49,799 nucleotides of DNA from an uncultured Muribaculaceae bacterium (GTDB lineage: Bacteria; Bacteroidota; Bacteroidia; Bacteroidales; Muribaculaceae), in contig CAMWLY010000007.1 in NCBI GenBank assembly GCA_947175145.1, positions 1 to 49,799 on the forward strand, read 5' to 3'. The notes under the pieces are model-generated. The model was not told the DNA's origin and ran no database searches. It saw nothing but the letters and a program-made list of their open reading frames with translations. Positions 17,577 through 26,804 of the stretch are shown piece after piece; positions within the stretch are counted from its first letter, which is position 1; each line of letters starts with the position of its first letter. Made by a program: the position numbers and the translations under genes.

Positions 17577-18592
17577 ACATAGCGATTGTAGGCGCAAGCG
17601 GGGCCGTGGGCAGTGAATTCCTCCGTGTGCTGACGGAGCAGGAGTTCCCTGTCACCGGCCTCCGGCTTTTCGGATCGGCGCGTAGTGCCGGACAAACACG
17701 TGAGTTTCGTGGCAAGGAGTATATAATCGAAGAGTTGACTCATGATTCCGATTTCTCGGGTATAGATATTGTCTTTACCTCGGCAGGTGCCGGTGTGTCG
17801 CGCGAGTATGCCGATATCATTACCGCTCATGGAGCAGTAATGATAGATAACAGTTCGGCATTCCGCATGGATGCCGATGTGCCATTGGTTGTGCCCGAGG
17901 TTAACGCTCAAGATGCACTTGACCGCCCGCGCAATATTATAGGCAATCCCAACTGCACCACAATCCAGATGGTTGTGGCGCTCAATGCCATCGAGAAGAT
18001 AAGCCATATACGCAGAGTGCATGTGGCTACTTATCAGGCTGCCAGCGGAGCCGGAGCATCCGCCATGGATGAACTGCGCATGCAGGCCGCCCAGGTTGAG
18101 AGAGGAGATCCCCCCACAGTATGCCGCTTCGCTCACCAGTTGGCTTATAATGTAATACCTCATGTCGACGTCTTCACCGACAATGGTTATACCAAGGAGG
18201 AGATGAAGATGTATAATGAGACACGCAAGATCATGCACAGCGATATCAAGGTATCGGCAACTTGTGTGCGAGTGCCGGTGATGCGGGCTCACAGTGAGGC
18301 TATCTGGGTTGAGACTGAGGAACCTGTGAGTGTGGAGCAGGCAGTAGAAGCTTTCCGCACTTCGCCCGGTATAGTGGTCGTACATGAGGATAAAGATGGC
18401 AACCCCATATATCCTATGCCTCTTGAGGTAGCTGATGCAGATCCGGTGTTTGTGGGTAGAATCCGCAAAGATCTCTGTGATGATTGCGGTTTAAGCTTCT
18501 GGGTTGTAGCCGACCAGATCAAAAAGGGAGCTGCCCTGAATGCTGTGCAGATAGCACAATATCTGATAGCCGAAAATTTTAAAAGTAAATAG
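17573..18592 (+). CDS. asd: aspartate-semialdehyde dehydrogenase
   Basis: A 339-residue NADPH-dependent enzyme that makes aspartate semialdehyde, the branch point to lysine/diaminopimelate, methionine and threonine. The Rossmann motif is [13 protein letters not shown] at 6-18. The active-site Cys is in [10 protein letters not shown] near residue 129, with the conserved [12 protein letters not shown] loop following. The start codon overlaps the fabD stop by 4 bp. Diaminopimelate supply links it to peptidoglycan synthesis, in keeping with the envelope flavour of the downstream genes, though that link is only inference. Confidence 0.95.
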   Translation: MNIAIVGASGAVGSEFLRVLTEQEFPVTGLRLFGSARSAGQTREFRGKEYIIEELTHDSDFSGIDIVFTSAGAGVSREYADIITAHGAVMIDNSSAFRMDADVPLVVPEVNAQDALDRPRNIIGNPNCTTIQMVVALNAIEKISHIRRVHVATYQAASGAGASAMDELRMQAAQVERGDPPTVCRFAHQLAYNVIPHVDVFTDNGYTKEEMKMYNETRKIMHSDIKVSATCVRVPVMRAHSEAIWVETEEPVSVEQAVEAFRTSPGIVVVHEDKDGNPIYPMPLEVADADPVFVGRIRKDLCDDCGLSFWVVADQIKKGAALNAVQIAQYLIAENFKSK

Positions 18593-18618
18593 CAAATTAG
18601 AAAGTAAGAGATATAATT

Positions 18619-20163
18619 ATGGCTAAGCAAGAAGATGTGTTCAAGACCATAGTGGCTCACGCCAAGGAATATGGCTTTGTGTTCCAGTCGAGTGAGATCT
18701 ACGACGGCCTCTCCGCCGTGTATGACTACGGCCAGAATGGTGTGGAACTCAAAAACAATATCAAAAGATACTGGTGGGAAGCCATGACTATGCTCCACGA
18801 TAATATCGTGGGTATTGACTCGGCCATCTTCATGCACCCCACTATCTGGAAAGCATCTGGTCATGTAGATGCTTTCAATGACCCGCTGATTGATAATAAG
18901 GACTCGAAAAAGAGGTATCGTGCTGATGTGCTCATCGAAGATGAAATAGCCAAATTCGATGAAAAAATCAATAAGGAGGTGGCCAAGGCTGCCAAGCGCT
19001 TCGGAGAGTCTTTTGATGAGGAGATGTTCCGCAAGACAAATCCGCGTGTCATGGAGCATATCGCCAAGCGCGATGAGCTGCATCGCCGCTACAGTGAGGC
19101 CATGAATGCCAACGACCTCGCGGCTCTTAAGCAGGTGATACTTGATTATGAGATTGTTGATCCGATAAGCGGCACACGCAACTGGACCGATGTGCGCCAG
19201 TTCAATCTGATGTTCAAAACCGAGATGGGTTCAACCGCCGATGGTGCCATGGAGGTTTATCTGCGTCCAGAAACCGCACAGGGTATATTTGTGAACTATC
19301 TTAATGTGCAGAAAACCGGGCGTATGCGTATACCTTTCGGTATCGCGCAGATAGGTAAGGCATTCCGCAATGAGATAGTAGCACGCCAGTTTATATTCCG
19401 TATGCGTGAGTTCGAGCAGATGGAGATGCAGTTTTTTGTGCGTCCCGGTGAAGAACTCAAGTGGTTCGATTCATGGAGACAGACACGCATGCGCTGGCAT
19501 AAGGCACTTGGACTTGGCGATGAGAAATACCGTTTCCATGATCATGAGAAACTCGCTCACTATGCCAATGCCGCAACCGATATCGAATTCCAGATGCCTT
19601 TCGGATTCAAGGAGGTGGAGGGTATTCACTCCCGCACCAACTTCGATTTGTCGCAGCATGAGAAATTCTCAGGCAAAAAGATACAGTACTTCGATCAGGA
19701 AATCGGAGAAAGCTATGTGCCCTACGTGATCGAGACATCAATAGGTGTTGACAGAATGTTCCTCAGCGTGCTCTGCTCATGCTATGAGGCTCAGAATCTG
19801 GAAAATGGCGAGTCGCGTGTAGTACTCCATTTCCCGGCACCGATAGCTCCGGTGAAATGTGCGGTATTGCCGCTCGTCAAGAAAGACGGCCTGCCTGAAA
19901 AGGCTCGCGAGATTCAGCATAGGCTTCGTTTCGACATGACATGCCAGTATGATGAGAAGGATTCTATCGGCAAGCGTTATCGCCGTCAGGATGCCATAGG
20001 CACACCGTATTGTGTGACTGTGGACCACCAGACACTTGAAGACAACACTGTGACACTGCGTGAGCGTGACTCTATGGAGCAGCGCCGCGTAAGCATCGAT
20101 GAGCTTGAAAAGATTCTCATCGAGAACGTGAGCCTGAACTCCCTGCTCAAAAAATTACTTTGA
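18619..20163 (+). CDS. glyQS: glycyl-tRNA synthetase, single-chain alpha2 type
   Basis: A 514-residue class II synthetase of the eukaryote/archaeal-like homodimeric type. The N-terminal FQSSEIYDGLSAVYDYGQNG, the motif 2 region (FRNEIVARQFIFRMREFEQME) and the motif 3 region (YVIETSIGVDRMFLS, near residues 378-392) are visible, then an anticodon-binding domain (APVKCAVLPLVKK onward). It charges tRNA-Gly in the cytoplasm. It sits 26 bp after asd with no obvious separate promoter. An insertion of about 75 residues near 90-165 between early class II elements is usual for this type. Confidence 0.95.
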   Translation: MAKQEDVFKTIVAHAKEYGFVFQSSEIYDGLSAVYDYGQNGVELKNNIKRYWWEAMTMLHDNIVGIDSAIFMHPTIWKASGHVDAFNDPLIDNKDSKKRYRADVLIEDEIAKFDEKINKEVAKAAKRFGESFDEEMFRKTNPRVMEHIAKRDELHRRYSEAMNANDLAALKQVILDYEIVDPISGTRNWTDVRQFNLMFKTEMGSTADGAMEVYLRPETAQGIFVNYLNVQKTGRMRIPFGIAQIGKAFRNEIVARQFIFRMREFEQMEMQFFVRPGEELKWFDSWRQTRMRWHKALGLGDEKYRFHDHEKLAHYANAATDIEFQMPFGFKEVEGIHSRTNFDLSQHEKFSGKKIQYFDQEIGESYVPYVIETSIGVDRMFLSVLCSCYEAQNLENGESRVVLHFPAPIAPVKCAVLPLVKKDGLPEKAREIQHRLRFDMTCQYDEKDSIGKRYRRQDAIGTPYCVTVDHQTLEDNTVTLRERDSMEQRRVSIDELEKILIENVSLNSLLKKLL

Positions 20164-20183
20164 CTCTCTAATTCCTCAAGATT

Positions 20184-20765
20184 ATGATTACAAAAATTAT
20201 GAAGTTTGCAGCGGCGCTGATTTTAGCGGTATCGCTGAGCTCATGTAACTATAACAGCCTTGTCGAGAAGCAGCAGAATGTGGATCAGGCTTGGGCGCAG
20301 GTTGAAAACCAGTATCAGCGTCGCGCGGATCTGATACCCAATCTGGTGAATACTGTCAAAGGGTATTCCACTCACGAAGAGGAGACTTTGGTCAAGGTTA
20401 CCGAGGCGCGTGCCAAGGCTACTTCAATCACACTCAGTGCCGATGACCTGACAGAGGAAAACCTGGCGCGTTATCAGGAAGCCCAGAATGAGCTTTCAGG
20501 TGCGCTCAAATCGCTTCTTGCTGTCACAGAGGCCTACCCAGACCTTAAGGCAAATGAAAATTTCCTGAATCTGCAGGCACAGCTTGAGGGAACCGAAAAT
20601 CGCATATCGACCGAGCGAATGAGGTATACTGAAGCAGTGCGCGATTATAACACAGCTATCAAGAAATTCCCGACAACCATCTATGCAGGTTGGTTTGGAT
20701 TTAAGGAGAAACCTCAGTTCAAAGCTGAAGCCGGTGCTGAGAAAGCTCCCGAAGTAAAATTCTGA
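20184..20765 (+). CDS. LemA family protein, lipoprotein form
   Basis: A 193-residue LemA protein. The family block is VDQAWAQVENQYQRRADLIP followed by NLVNTVKGYSTHEEETL (about 31-68). The rest is helical, with QNELSGALKSLLAVTEAYPD and the terminal AVRDYNTAIKKFP...FGFKEKPQF signature. Residues 1-20 form a signal peptide ending in the lipobox LSSC, whereas many LemA proteins keep an uncleaved N-terminal helix. Function is unknown; the cytosolic or periplasmic helical bundle usually neighbours a TPM-domain protein, which is absent here. It lies 20 bp after glyQS and 1 bp before the next gene. A second Met at 20199 is an alternative start. Confidence 0.9.
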   Translation: MITKIMKFAAALILAVSLSSCNYNSLVEKQQNVDQAWAQVENQYQRRADLIPNLVNTVKGYSTHEEETLVKVTEARAKATSITLSADDLTEENLARYQEAQNELSGALKSLLAVTEAYPDLKANENFLNLQAQLEGTENRISTERMRYTEAVRDYNTAIKKFPTTIYAGWFGFKEKPQFKAEAGAEKAPEVKF

Positions 20766-20766
20766 C

Positions 20767-21297
20767 ATGAGGAGATTTAAAAACATATTGCTCGGAGTCG
20801 CAATAACCGGAGCTATGCTTCCGCTCGGAGGTTGCCTTAAAGGAGCCGCTGATGATTACGAAGAGTGGCGCGACCGAAACGATGAGTATATTGCGTCTAT
20901 TCCGGCAGGTGAATATGAAATCGTGGTGCCCGATTGGGCGCCACGCAATTCGGTTTATATAAAGTGGCATAATGACCGCTCGCTGACAGCGAATAATATG
21001 GTTGCCATGTCTACATCAACCGTAGATATCAAATATGAGCTTGAGGATATAGAGGGTAACAATCTCGGTAATTCTTACTCAGCAAAGGATAGCGTGTATC
21101 GTTCATGCCCGAATCAGAACATTCTCGGCATGTGGATTGCTATGACTACAATGCATGTAGGAGACTCCGCGACCCTGATAATTCCCTATACCTCAGGTTA
21201 CGGCAAGGAGACACGCGGTTCAATCAAACCTTATACCAATCTGATTTACCGCGTGAAGATTAAATCTATTCCGGATTTCGAAAAACCTCATAACTGA
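20767..21297 (+). CDS. FKBP-like lipoprotein
   Basis: A 176-residue predicted lipoprotein. The signal peptide runs to a lipobox of the form LGGC at about residue 23. The C-terminal half resembles an FKBP-type peptidyl-prolyl isomerase: MHVGDSATLIIPYTSGYG followed by IKPYTNLIYRVKIKSI has the spacing of the FKBP block (M.vG..a.l.iP...aYG...I.p...L.f.vel). The N-terminal part of the fold is divergent, and several aromatic active-site residues are hard to place, so catalysis is uncertain. It starts 1 bp after lemA, and its stop overlaps the next start by one base, so it is co-translated with its neighbours. An envelope chaperone role is inferred. Confidence 0.6.
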   Translation: MRRFKNILLGVAITGAMLPLGGCLKGAADDYEEWRDRNDEYIASIPAGEYEIVVPDWAPRNSVYIKWHNDRSLTANNMVAMSTSTVDIKYELEDIEGNNLGNSYSAKDSVYRSCPNQNILGMWIAMTTMHVGDSATLIIPYTSGYGKETRGSIKPYTNLIYRVKIKSIPDFEKPHN

Positions 21298-23825
21298 TGA
21301 AGAAAACGCATATCGCCATTTGTGCGGCTGTCGGACTGGCAGGCCTTTCGATGCATGCCTACCGCCTAACCGAATTCAAAAGAGCTCCACAGGTTCCGGT
21401 CAATATACCGGCTATGCCGGATTCCACCGAGAGGGAGAATCCTTTCAAACTTGAGAGTATGCTCGATTCAAGACAGTGGCATGATGCCATGTCGCTCGGT
21501 TGGACCACAGTCACTACCGACTCCGCCGGTAATATGCGTCTCGTGACTCCCGATGACCTGCACACCCTGGATACATATTCCACCAGAATTAAGAGTGAAG
21601 GCTATGCCAAAGGAAAGCTCAGACTCTCAGCTACAGGTCGTGCATCGGTAAAGTTAGATGGTAAAACCATAATCACTAAGGCCACTTCTGATTCGACAGC
21701 TACACCATCGGAAGCTCAGATAGAATTGTTGCCCGAAAGAACATACGATGTAACCGTGAACGCTTTATCGGCGCCCTCCGATAAGTCAGCTCCCGAGTTC
21801 AGCATCGAATTCATACCCGATGAAGCATATAAAGATGTGGAGTTCGGCTCAGGTGCGGATTTGAAGAAGAGGGTGACACCATATACCACTATGCTCGGTG
21901 AGCGTGTAAACGGTGTCAGAATCAGTGACCGCGGAAAATATCTTATCACTTATTCATACGAAGTATTGTCAGCAAAGGAAACCCTGCGTCGCGCAGTGCT
22001 GAGCGAGACCGCCACAGGCAAGGTATTAAGCGAGCAGATTCCTGATAATGCTATGTGGCTGCCGGGTGAGAATGCTTTTGTAAATTCACGCAAGCGGGGA
22101 GAGGTCTATGATTTCTATAAGACTGAAATTCCCTCGATGCGTGTATCACTACTGGCGCGCAATGTTCCGGTGGCCGATGTAACTTTCTCCCCAGGAGGTA
22201 AGTACCTGTTGTATTACAAACCGGTCGAAGCGGTTAAACAGACCGGCCCGATGCACAGATACACTACACCCGATGACCGTATACCCGGAAACCGGGACCG
22301 TTCGTATCTGATGCGTTACGATCTCGAGACTCAGGTAGTCACACCTATCACCTATGGTGGCCCAAGCACTTATATAGCTTCAATAACCTCCGACGGCAAG
22401 AAGGCATTGTTGTCGACTTCAAGAAACACTCCCGATAGATTTCCATTCTATAATACCACACTTATCGAGATGAATCTCAACACTTTGAAGTGTGATACTC
22501 TGATTAGGAATATGGAGGCTTCATTTGTCGATGCAACCTATTCACCGGATGGTCGTCAGTTGTTTATAGTGGCCGGTCCGTCGGCATTCGACGGAATCGG
22601 AGCGAACTATGCTCCCGAACCGATAGCTAATGATTTCGATGGCCAGGGATATATATACGACATCGCGACCGGTAAGGCAAAAGCTGTTACCAAGGATTTC
22701 AATCCCGCAATCAAGAATGCGTCGGTCTGGAATGCTAAAGATGGTAAGATTTATTTTCTTGCGGAGGCCGGATTCTTTAAAAACATATATTCGCTCGATC
22801 CAAAGAGTGGTAAGATTACTCAACTTGATACCAAGACCCCGACAGTGCGGAGCTTTAGCATCGGAGACAATGACAGCGAATGGCTGGCATATTGCGGAGG
22901 TTCCTTTACTACAGATGGTCAAGGTTGGGTTCTGAACCTGCGCAACGGCAAGTCGCGTCTTGTGGCTGATCCTCTCGCAGAGGAGCTTGCCGATGTGGAA
23001 TTTGGAGAAATGCAGCCTTGGGGTTTCACTGCTTCCGATGGATCTTTTATTGATGGCTGGATGTGTCTGCCCCCGGAATTTGATTCATCAAAGAAGTATC
23101 CCCTGATAGTTTATTACTATGGAGGTACAAGCCCGAGCAATGCATCATTCTATCATCTTTACAGCCCGCAGGTTTTTGCATCACGCGGTTATGTGGTGTA
23201 TGTGCTCAATCCCAGCGGCACCACGGGGTACGGTCAGGAGTTTTCGGCGCGCCATGTTAATGCATGGGGCAAGCGCACAGCCGATGAGATAATCCGGGGC
23301 ACTAAGGAATTCTGCAAGGCGCATTCTTTTGTCAATGATAAGAAGATCGGTTGTATTGGAGCGAGCTATGGCGGATTCATGACCCAATATCTGCAGACTC
23401 TCACAGATATATATGCTGCCGCAGTGTCGCATGCCGGCATCTCGGATGTCACTTCATATTGGGGAGAAGGATACTGGGGCTACAGTTACAATAGTGTGGC
23501 CGCAGCCGGAAGTTATCCATGGAATAATCCTGAATTATTTACCAAGCAGGGTTCTCTCTTCAATGCTGATAAGATTCACACCCCGCTTCTCCTGCTCCAC
23601 GGCACAGTCGACACCAATGTGCCTATCGGAGAGAGTATCCAACTCTTCAATGCACTCAAGATTTTGGGCAGAGAGGTGGAGTTTGTGACCGTGCAGGATG
23701 AAAACCATGTGATTTCCGGTTTTGATAACAAACCGATATGGCAGAATACCATCATGGCCTTTTTCGCCAAGTATCTCAAAGATGATCCCAAATGGTGGGA
23801 ATCACTTTATGGCAGTGAAAATTAA
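21297..23825 (+). CDS. secreted S9 family (prolyl oligopeptidase-like) peptidase
   Basis: An 842-residue serine peptidase with an N-terminal signal peptide (to about residue 21, no lipobox). Residues about 70-180 form an extra beta-rich domain, then a beta-propeller with PD40-like strands (about 190-560), then the alpha/beta-hydrolase domain. The nucleophile is in GASYGGFMT (near 690), the acid in HGTVDTNVPIGES (near 770) and the His in QDENHVISG (near 803), so the triad is complete. It probably degrades oligopeptides in the periplasm. It is longer than typical DPP-type members (650-750) because of the N-terminal domain. Confidence 0.92.
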   Translation: MKKTHIAICAAVGLAGLSMHAYRLTEFKRAPQVPVNIPAMPDSTERENPFKLESMLDSRQWHDAMSLGWTTVTTDSAGNMRLVTPDDLHTLDTYSTRIKSEGYAKGKLRLSATGRASVKLDGKTIITKATSDSTATPSEAQIELLPERTYDVTVNALSAPSDKSAPEFSIEFIPDEAYKDVEFGSGADLKKRVTPYTTMLGERVNGVRISDRGKYLITYSYEVLSAKETLRRAVLSETATGKVLSEQIPDNAMWLPGENAFVNSRKRGEVYDFYKTEIPSMRVSLLARNVPVADVTFSPGGKYLLYYKPVEAVKQTGPMHRYTTPDDRIPGNRDRSYLMRYDLETQVVTPITYGGPSTYIASITSDGKKALLSTSRNTPDRFPFYNTTLIEMNLNTLKCDTLIRNMEASFVDATYSPDGRQLFIVAGPSAFDGIGANYAPEPIANDFDGQGYIYDIATGKAKAVTKDFNPAIKNASVWNAKDGKIYFLAEAGFFKNIYSLDPKSGKITQLDTKTPTVRSFSIGDNDSEWLAYCGGSFTTDGQGWVLNLRNGKSRLVADPLAEELADVEFGEMQPWGFTASDGSFIDGWMCLPPEFDSSKKYPLIVYYYGGTSPSNASFYHLYSPQVFASRGYVVYVLNPSGTTGYGQEFSARHVNAWGKRTADEIIRGTKEFCKAHSFVNDKKIGCIGASYGGFMTQYLQTLTDIYAAAVSHAGISDVTSYWGEGYWGYSYNSVAAAGSYPWNNPELFTKQGSLFNADKIHTPLLLLHGTVDTNVPIGESIQLFNALKILGREVEFVTVQDENHVISGFDNKPIWQNTIMAFFAKYLKDDPKWWESLYGSEN

Positions 23826-23829
23826 GAAG

Positions 23830-24180
23830 ATGAAATCGATACGAAAAATATTTGGATATATCATGATGACCTCGGCAATTTTCGGGGTCATCTTTGCAAT
23901 GAATTCATGTTCGCGGGCAGCAGAGCAAGCCGAGGTTAAGGAGGAGGCTCAGCAGATAGAGGAGGCTCATTTGTCAGGACGCGAAGCCGCCAGGTCATTT
24001 GTGAGCAGAAAGTGGAAAGACAGTATCCAGTTGCAGGAGCAGATGCTTGAAGTCGGTGTGCAGCGTTCGCGCTATGTTTCTCTCCCCAAGAGCAGAGCTG
24101 CATTTGACTCGGCATTTATATCTACAGTCAGGACAGTGCGTCCGGAGATAGCGGCAAAATTGCAGCGATATGCACATTGA
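23830..24180 (+). CDS. small lipoprotein of unknown function
   Basis: A 116-residue protein that starts at the ATG at 23830, four bases after the peptidase stop. A signal peptide of about 25 residues ends in the lipobox MNSC. The mature part is helical, acidic at first (EVKEEAQQIEEAH) and then basic, and probably partly coiled-coil. I do not recognise a family. The reading frame is open further upstream inside the peptidase gene, but the signal peptide fixes the start. Its end overlaps the next gene by 11 bp. Confidence 0.65.
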   Translation: MKSIRKIFGYIMMTSAIFGVIFAMNSCSRAAEQAEVKEEAQQIEEAHLSGREAARSFVSRKWKDSIQLQEQMLEVGVQRSRYVSLPKSRAAFDSAFISTVRTVRPEIAAKLQRYAH

Positions 24181-24934
24181 TTCCGATATCAGGAGTATGC
24201 TTCTTGAGGAGGCTGCCCGAATCAATCGTCCGGAATTTATAGCTTCAGACCCGGTGCAGTTTCCGCGTCGCTTCGAAGATGTGCGCGATATAGAGATTGC
24301 CGCCCTGCTCACGGCTACAATTTCTTGGGGTAAGCGGACCATGATTCTCAAGAGCGCGGACCGAATGATGTCATTGCTCGATAATCAACCCTATCAGTAT
24401 ATGATGGATAAGGGTTATGAGGATCTGGATTCAGATTTGAATATACATCGCACTTTTTTCGCACGCAATCTTCAATGGTATTTGCGGGGCCTTAGAGAGC
24501 TTTATTCGCGATATGGCAACCTTGATGCATTTTCCAAAAGTATCGGCGCCGGGGAAAAAGATGCTCCCGCATGGTATCTTGTGGAGCAGATGATGAAAAT
24601 ACTCACAGATGCAAACTCAGGAAATACCGATTCGCGTTGTCTCCCCTCAAATCTTAAGACTACAGCTCTGAAGCGGATAAACATGGCTCTGCGCTGGCTG
24701 GTTAGAGATGATGGAATTGTGGATATGGGAGTATGGACATCAATCCCGAAGAAAAAATTATATATTCCACTCGATGTGCATGTGGGTAATACAGCCCGCA
24801 ATCTCGGCCTGATTACCCGCAAACAGGCCGATAGAAAGTCGGCCGAAGAAATCACAGAAGTAGCTCGTGTCATAAAACCTGATGACCCGGCGCTTCTCGA
24901 TTACGCACTGTTTGGCATAGGAATCGGAGAATAA
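24170..24934 (+). CDS. TIGR02757 family (DUF2400) protein
   Basis: A 254-residue cytoplasmic protein of the conserved TIGR02757 family. Recognisable stretches are DPVQFPRRFEDVRDIEIAAL, LLTATISWGKRTMILK, FARNLQWYLRGLRELY, KKKLYIPLDVHVGNTARNLG and the C-terminal DDPALLDYALFGIGIGE. The last segments resemble the helix-hairpin-helix DNA-glycosylase superfamily, with which the family has been compared, but no activity is established to my knowledge. The start at 24170 overlaps the preceding lipoprotein gene by 11 bp; that is unusual but matches the family N-terminus. Confidence 0.82.
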   Translation: MHIDSDIRSMLLEEAARINRPEFIASDPVQFPRRFEDVRDIEIAALLTATISWGKRTMILKSADRMMSLLDNQPYQYMMDKGYEDLDSDLNIHRTFFARNLQWYLRGLRELYSRYGNLDAFSKSIGAGEKDAPAWYLVEQMMKILTDANSGNTDSRCLPSNLKTTALKRINMALRWLVRDDGIVDMGVWTSIPKKKLYIPLDVHVGNTARNLGLITRKQADRKSAEEITEVARVIKPDDPALLDYALFGIGIGE

Positions 24935-24951
24935 TATTAAAAGGATATCAA

Positions 24952-26442
24952 TTGAAAAGGAAAATATTTTTATCGCTGTTAATACTGGCGTTGACAAGCG
25001 TTGTGTCGCTTTCGTCAACCAATCCAAAGCGCGAATTTCGTGGTGCATGGCTGCATGTGATTGGTCAGAGTCAATGGCAGAATAAGTCGACAGAGCAAGC
25101 CAAGAAATATATCAGAGATCAATTTGATAAACTTAAAGATGCGGGTGTAAATGCAGTGATATTTCAGGTGCGCCCGACAGCAGATGCTGTTTATCAGTCG
25201 AAACTGGAACCTTGGAGTTCATGGCTGACAGGAAAGCGTGGCAAAGCTCCCTCTCCTATGTGGGACCCGATGGAATATGCTATCGAAGAAGCGCATAAAA
25301 GAGGCATGGAGTTTCACGCCTGGCTTAATCCTTATCGTGTGACCTCTACCGCCAGAGAGGTGCTTCCTGTAGAGCATATCAGTAATAAGGAGCCACATAG
25401 ATTTTTCCGCTACAACGGTCAGATTCTGTTTGATCCCGCTTATCAGGAAAACCGTGATTTTATATGTGAAGTAATTGCTGATATACTTGATAGATATGAT
25501 GTAGACGCAATTCATATAGACGATTACTTTTATCCCTATCCGGCAGCGGGAAAAGCTATACCCGATGACAAGAGTTACGCGAAATTCGGTGATGGTATGA
25601 ATAGGGGTGACTGGCGCCGTAAGAATGTAGACAAGCTAATCGAGCAGATGCACTCTACAATCAAGGATAAAAAGCCTTGGGTGCGTTTTGGGGTGAGCCC
25701 CTTCGGTATCTGGAGAAATAAGAAATCAGATCCCAGAGGTTCGGAGAGCTCAGGTCTGCAAAATTATGATGATCTATATGCCGATGTGCTTCTTTGGGCG
25801 GAAAAAGGATGGATAGATTACCTTGTGCCGCAGCTATACTGGAATCTTGACACCAAGGCTGCGCCGAGCCGCAAGCTCGCACAGTGGTGGAACGATAATG
25901 TGAAAGGTGCCGATTTATATATCGGACAGGATGTGAAGCGCACCATGGATGTAGCTGATCCAGGAAATAAGGACCGCAATGAACTTGACACTAAGGTTAA
26001 GCTCTCGCGCAAATTGCCCAATGTGAAAGGGAATGTATGGTGGCACGGTTATTGGGTGACAGATAATTATAAGGGAGCGGCAGATTCTCTGGCCATGAAG
26101 TATCAAAGCACTTTCGCACTGCCACCTGCTTACGGTGACTTGAAAAAGACCCCCAAGTCTGTGTCAAATCTCAAGATTGTGAAGTATGAGGGTAAGGAAT
26201 ATCTGGAATGGACTGCACCCTCGGCATCGCATGTACCGCATGAATCAGATATAGTAAGATTCGCGGTTTATCAGTTTTTCCCGGGTGAGACCCAAGATAT
26301 TAATGAGGCGGAATCCCTGGTTGCTGTTACTCCCTATAATCGCGTGCTTATTAATCCGGAACCGGGTGCTACCTACGCGGTAACAGCGCTTGACCGTATG
26401 AATCGTGAATCAAAACCGATATTCATCTACAACAAGCGATAG
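24952..26442 (+). CDS. GHL10/DUF187 family glycosyl hydrolase, secreted, TTG start
   Basis: A 496-residue secreted protein. Residues 1-23 form a signal peptide (KRKIFLSLLILALTSVVSLS) that begins directly at a TTG codon; no in-frame ATG lies nearby, and AAGGA sits eight bases before it. Residues 27-340 are a GHL10 TIM-barrel domain: REFRGAWLHV, GVNAVIFQVRPTADAVY, EFHAWLNPYR, the DAIHIDDYFYP acid-rich strand, and WVRFGVSPFGIWRN. A C-terminal fibronectin-III-like domain (about 400-495) contains SNLKIVKYEGKEYLEWTAP. Members of this family include enzymes acting on peptidoglycan or its glycans, such as E. coli DigH (YddW); the same target here is inference. Last gene of the long plus-strand run. 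Confidence 0.88.
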   Translation: MKRKIFLSLLILALTSVVSLSSTNPKREFRGAWLHVIGQSQWQNKSTEQAKKYIRDQFDKLKDAGVNAVIFQVRPTADAVYQSKLEPWSSWLTGKRGKAPSPMWDPMEYAIEEAHKRGMEFHAWLNPYRVTSTAREVLPVEHISNKEPHRFFRYNGQILFDPAYQENRDFICEVIADILDRYDVDAIHIDDYFYPYPAAGKAIPDDKSYAKFGDGMNRGDWRRKNVDKLIEQMHSTIKDKKPWVRFGVSPFGIWRNKKSDPRGSESSGLQNYDDLYADVLLWAEKGWIDYLVPQLYWNLDTKAAPSRKLAQWWNDNVKGADLYIGQDVKRTMDVADPGNKDRNELDTKVKLSRKLPNVKGNVWWHGYWVTDNYKGAADSLAMKYQSTFALPPAYGDLKKTPKSVSNLKIVKYEGKEYLEWTAPSASHVPHESDIVRFAVYQFFPGETQDINEAESLVAVTPYNRVLINPEPGATYAVTALDRMNRESKPIFIYNKR

Positions 26443-26464
26443 CTCCCGGTAGCAGGGACTTTTG

Positions 26465-26656
26465 TTACGCCTCGGTTACTTCAAGCTGAAGTCCGAGAGG
26501 CTGGAGCAACTTCTCGATTGTAGCCAATGATGGATTGGCATCGTTGCTTTCTATTGACTTAATGCGTCGCACACTTATGCCTGACATATCCGCCAAGGCT
26601 TGCTGGGTCAACCGCAATCCCTGGCGGCGTTTTTTTATCTCGTCTCCAATATTCAT
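26465..26656 (-). CDS. small XRE/HipB-like HTH regulator, unpaired
   Basis: A 63-residue helix-turn-helix protein. The XRE domain fills it: IGDEIKKRRQGLRLTQQALA, then DMSGISVRRIKSIESND and the last helix ATIEKLLQPLGLQLEV. That ending is typical of HipB-type antitoxin regulators. No HipA-like kinase or other toxin gene is adjacent: the flanks are the GHL10 gene (convergent) and a small unrelated ORF. It may therefore be an orphan regulator. A 14-bp palindrome 16 bp before its start codon suggests autoregulation. Confidence 0.8.
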   Translation of the reverse strand: MNIGDEIKKRRQGLRLTQQALADMSGISVRRIKSIESNDANPSLATIEKLLQPLGLQLEVTEA

Positions 26657-26671
26657 TTAATATAAATTTTA

Positions 26672-26685
26672 ATTTGTTAACAAAT
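26672..26685. promoter_or_regulatory. 14-bp perfect palindrome, candidate operator
   Basis: ATTTGTTAACAAAT is self-complementary over all 14 bases. It sits 16-29 bp upstream of the XRE gene start and overlaps an imperfect -7-like TATTTG on the minus strand. The position fits an autorepression operator; A/T-rich sequence makes chance palindromes more likely, so confidence is moderate. Confidence 0.45.
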
Positions 26686-26804
26686 ATTTAAAATTCAATG
26701 CGGCTTGGCTGCAGTGTTAGGGGATATTTTTGCAGTGTTCACTTCCGGAGTCTACGGATATGGAATAACTCAGAATGTATATCACCTTATAATATCTGCA
26801 TGTT

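Noticed and set aside
17453-18385. 310-codon antisense open frame opposite fabD/asd
   Set aside because: Composition is not protein-like and both sense genes are intact and conserved.
26443-26464. Possible terminator between the GHL10 and XRE genes
   Set aside because: Only a 4-5 bp imperfect stem with a short T-run is seen; not enough to annotate.
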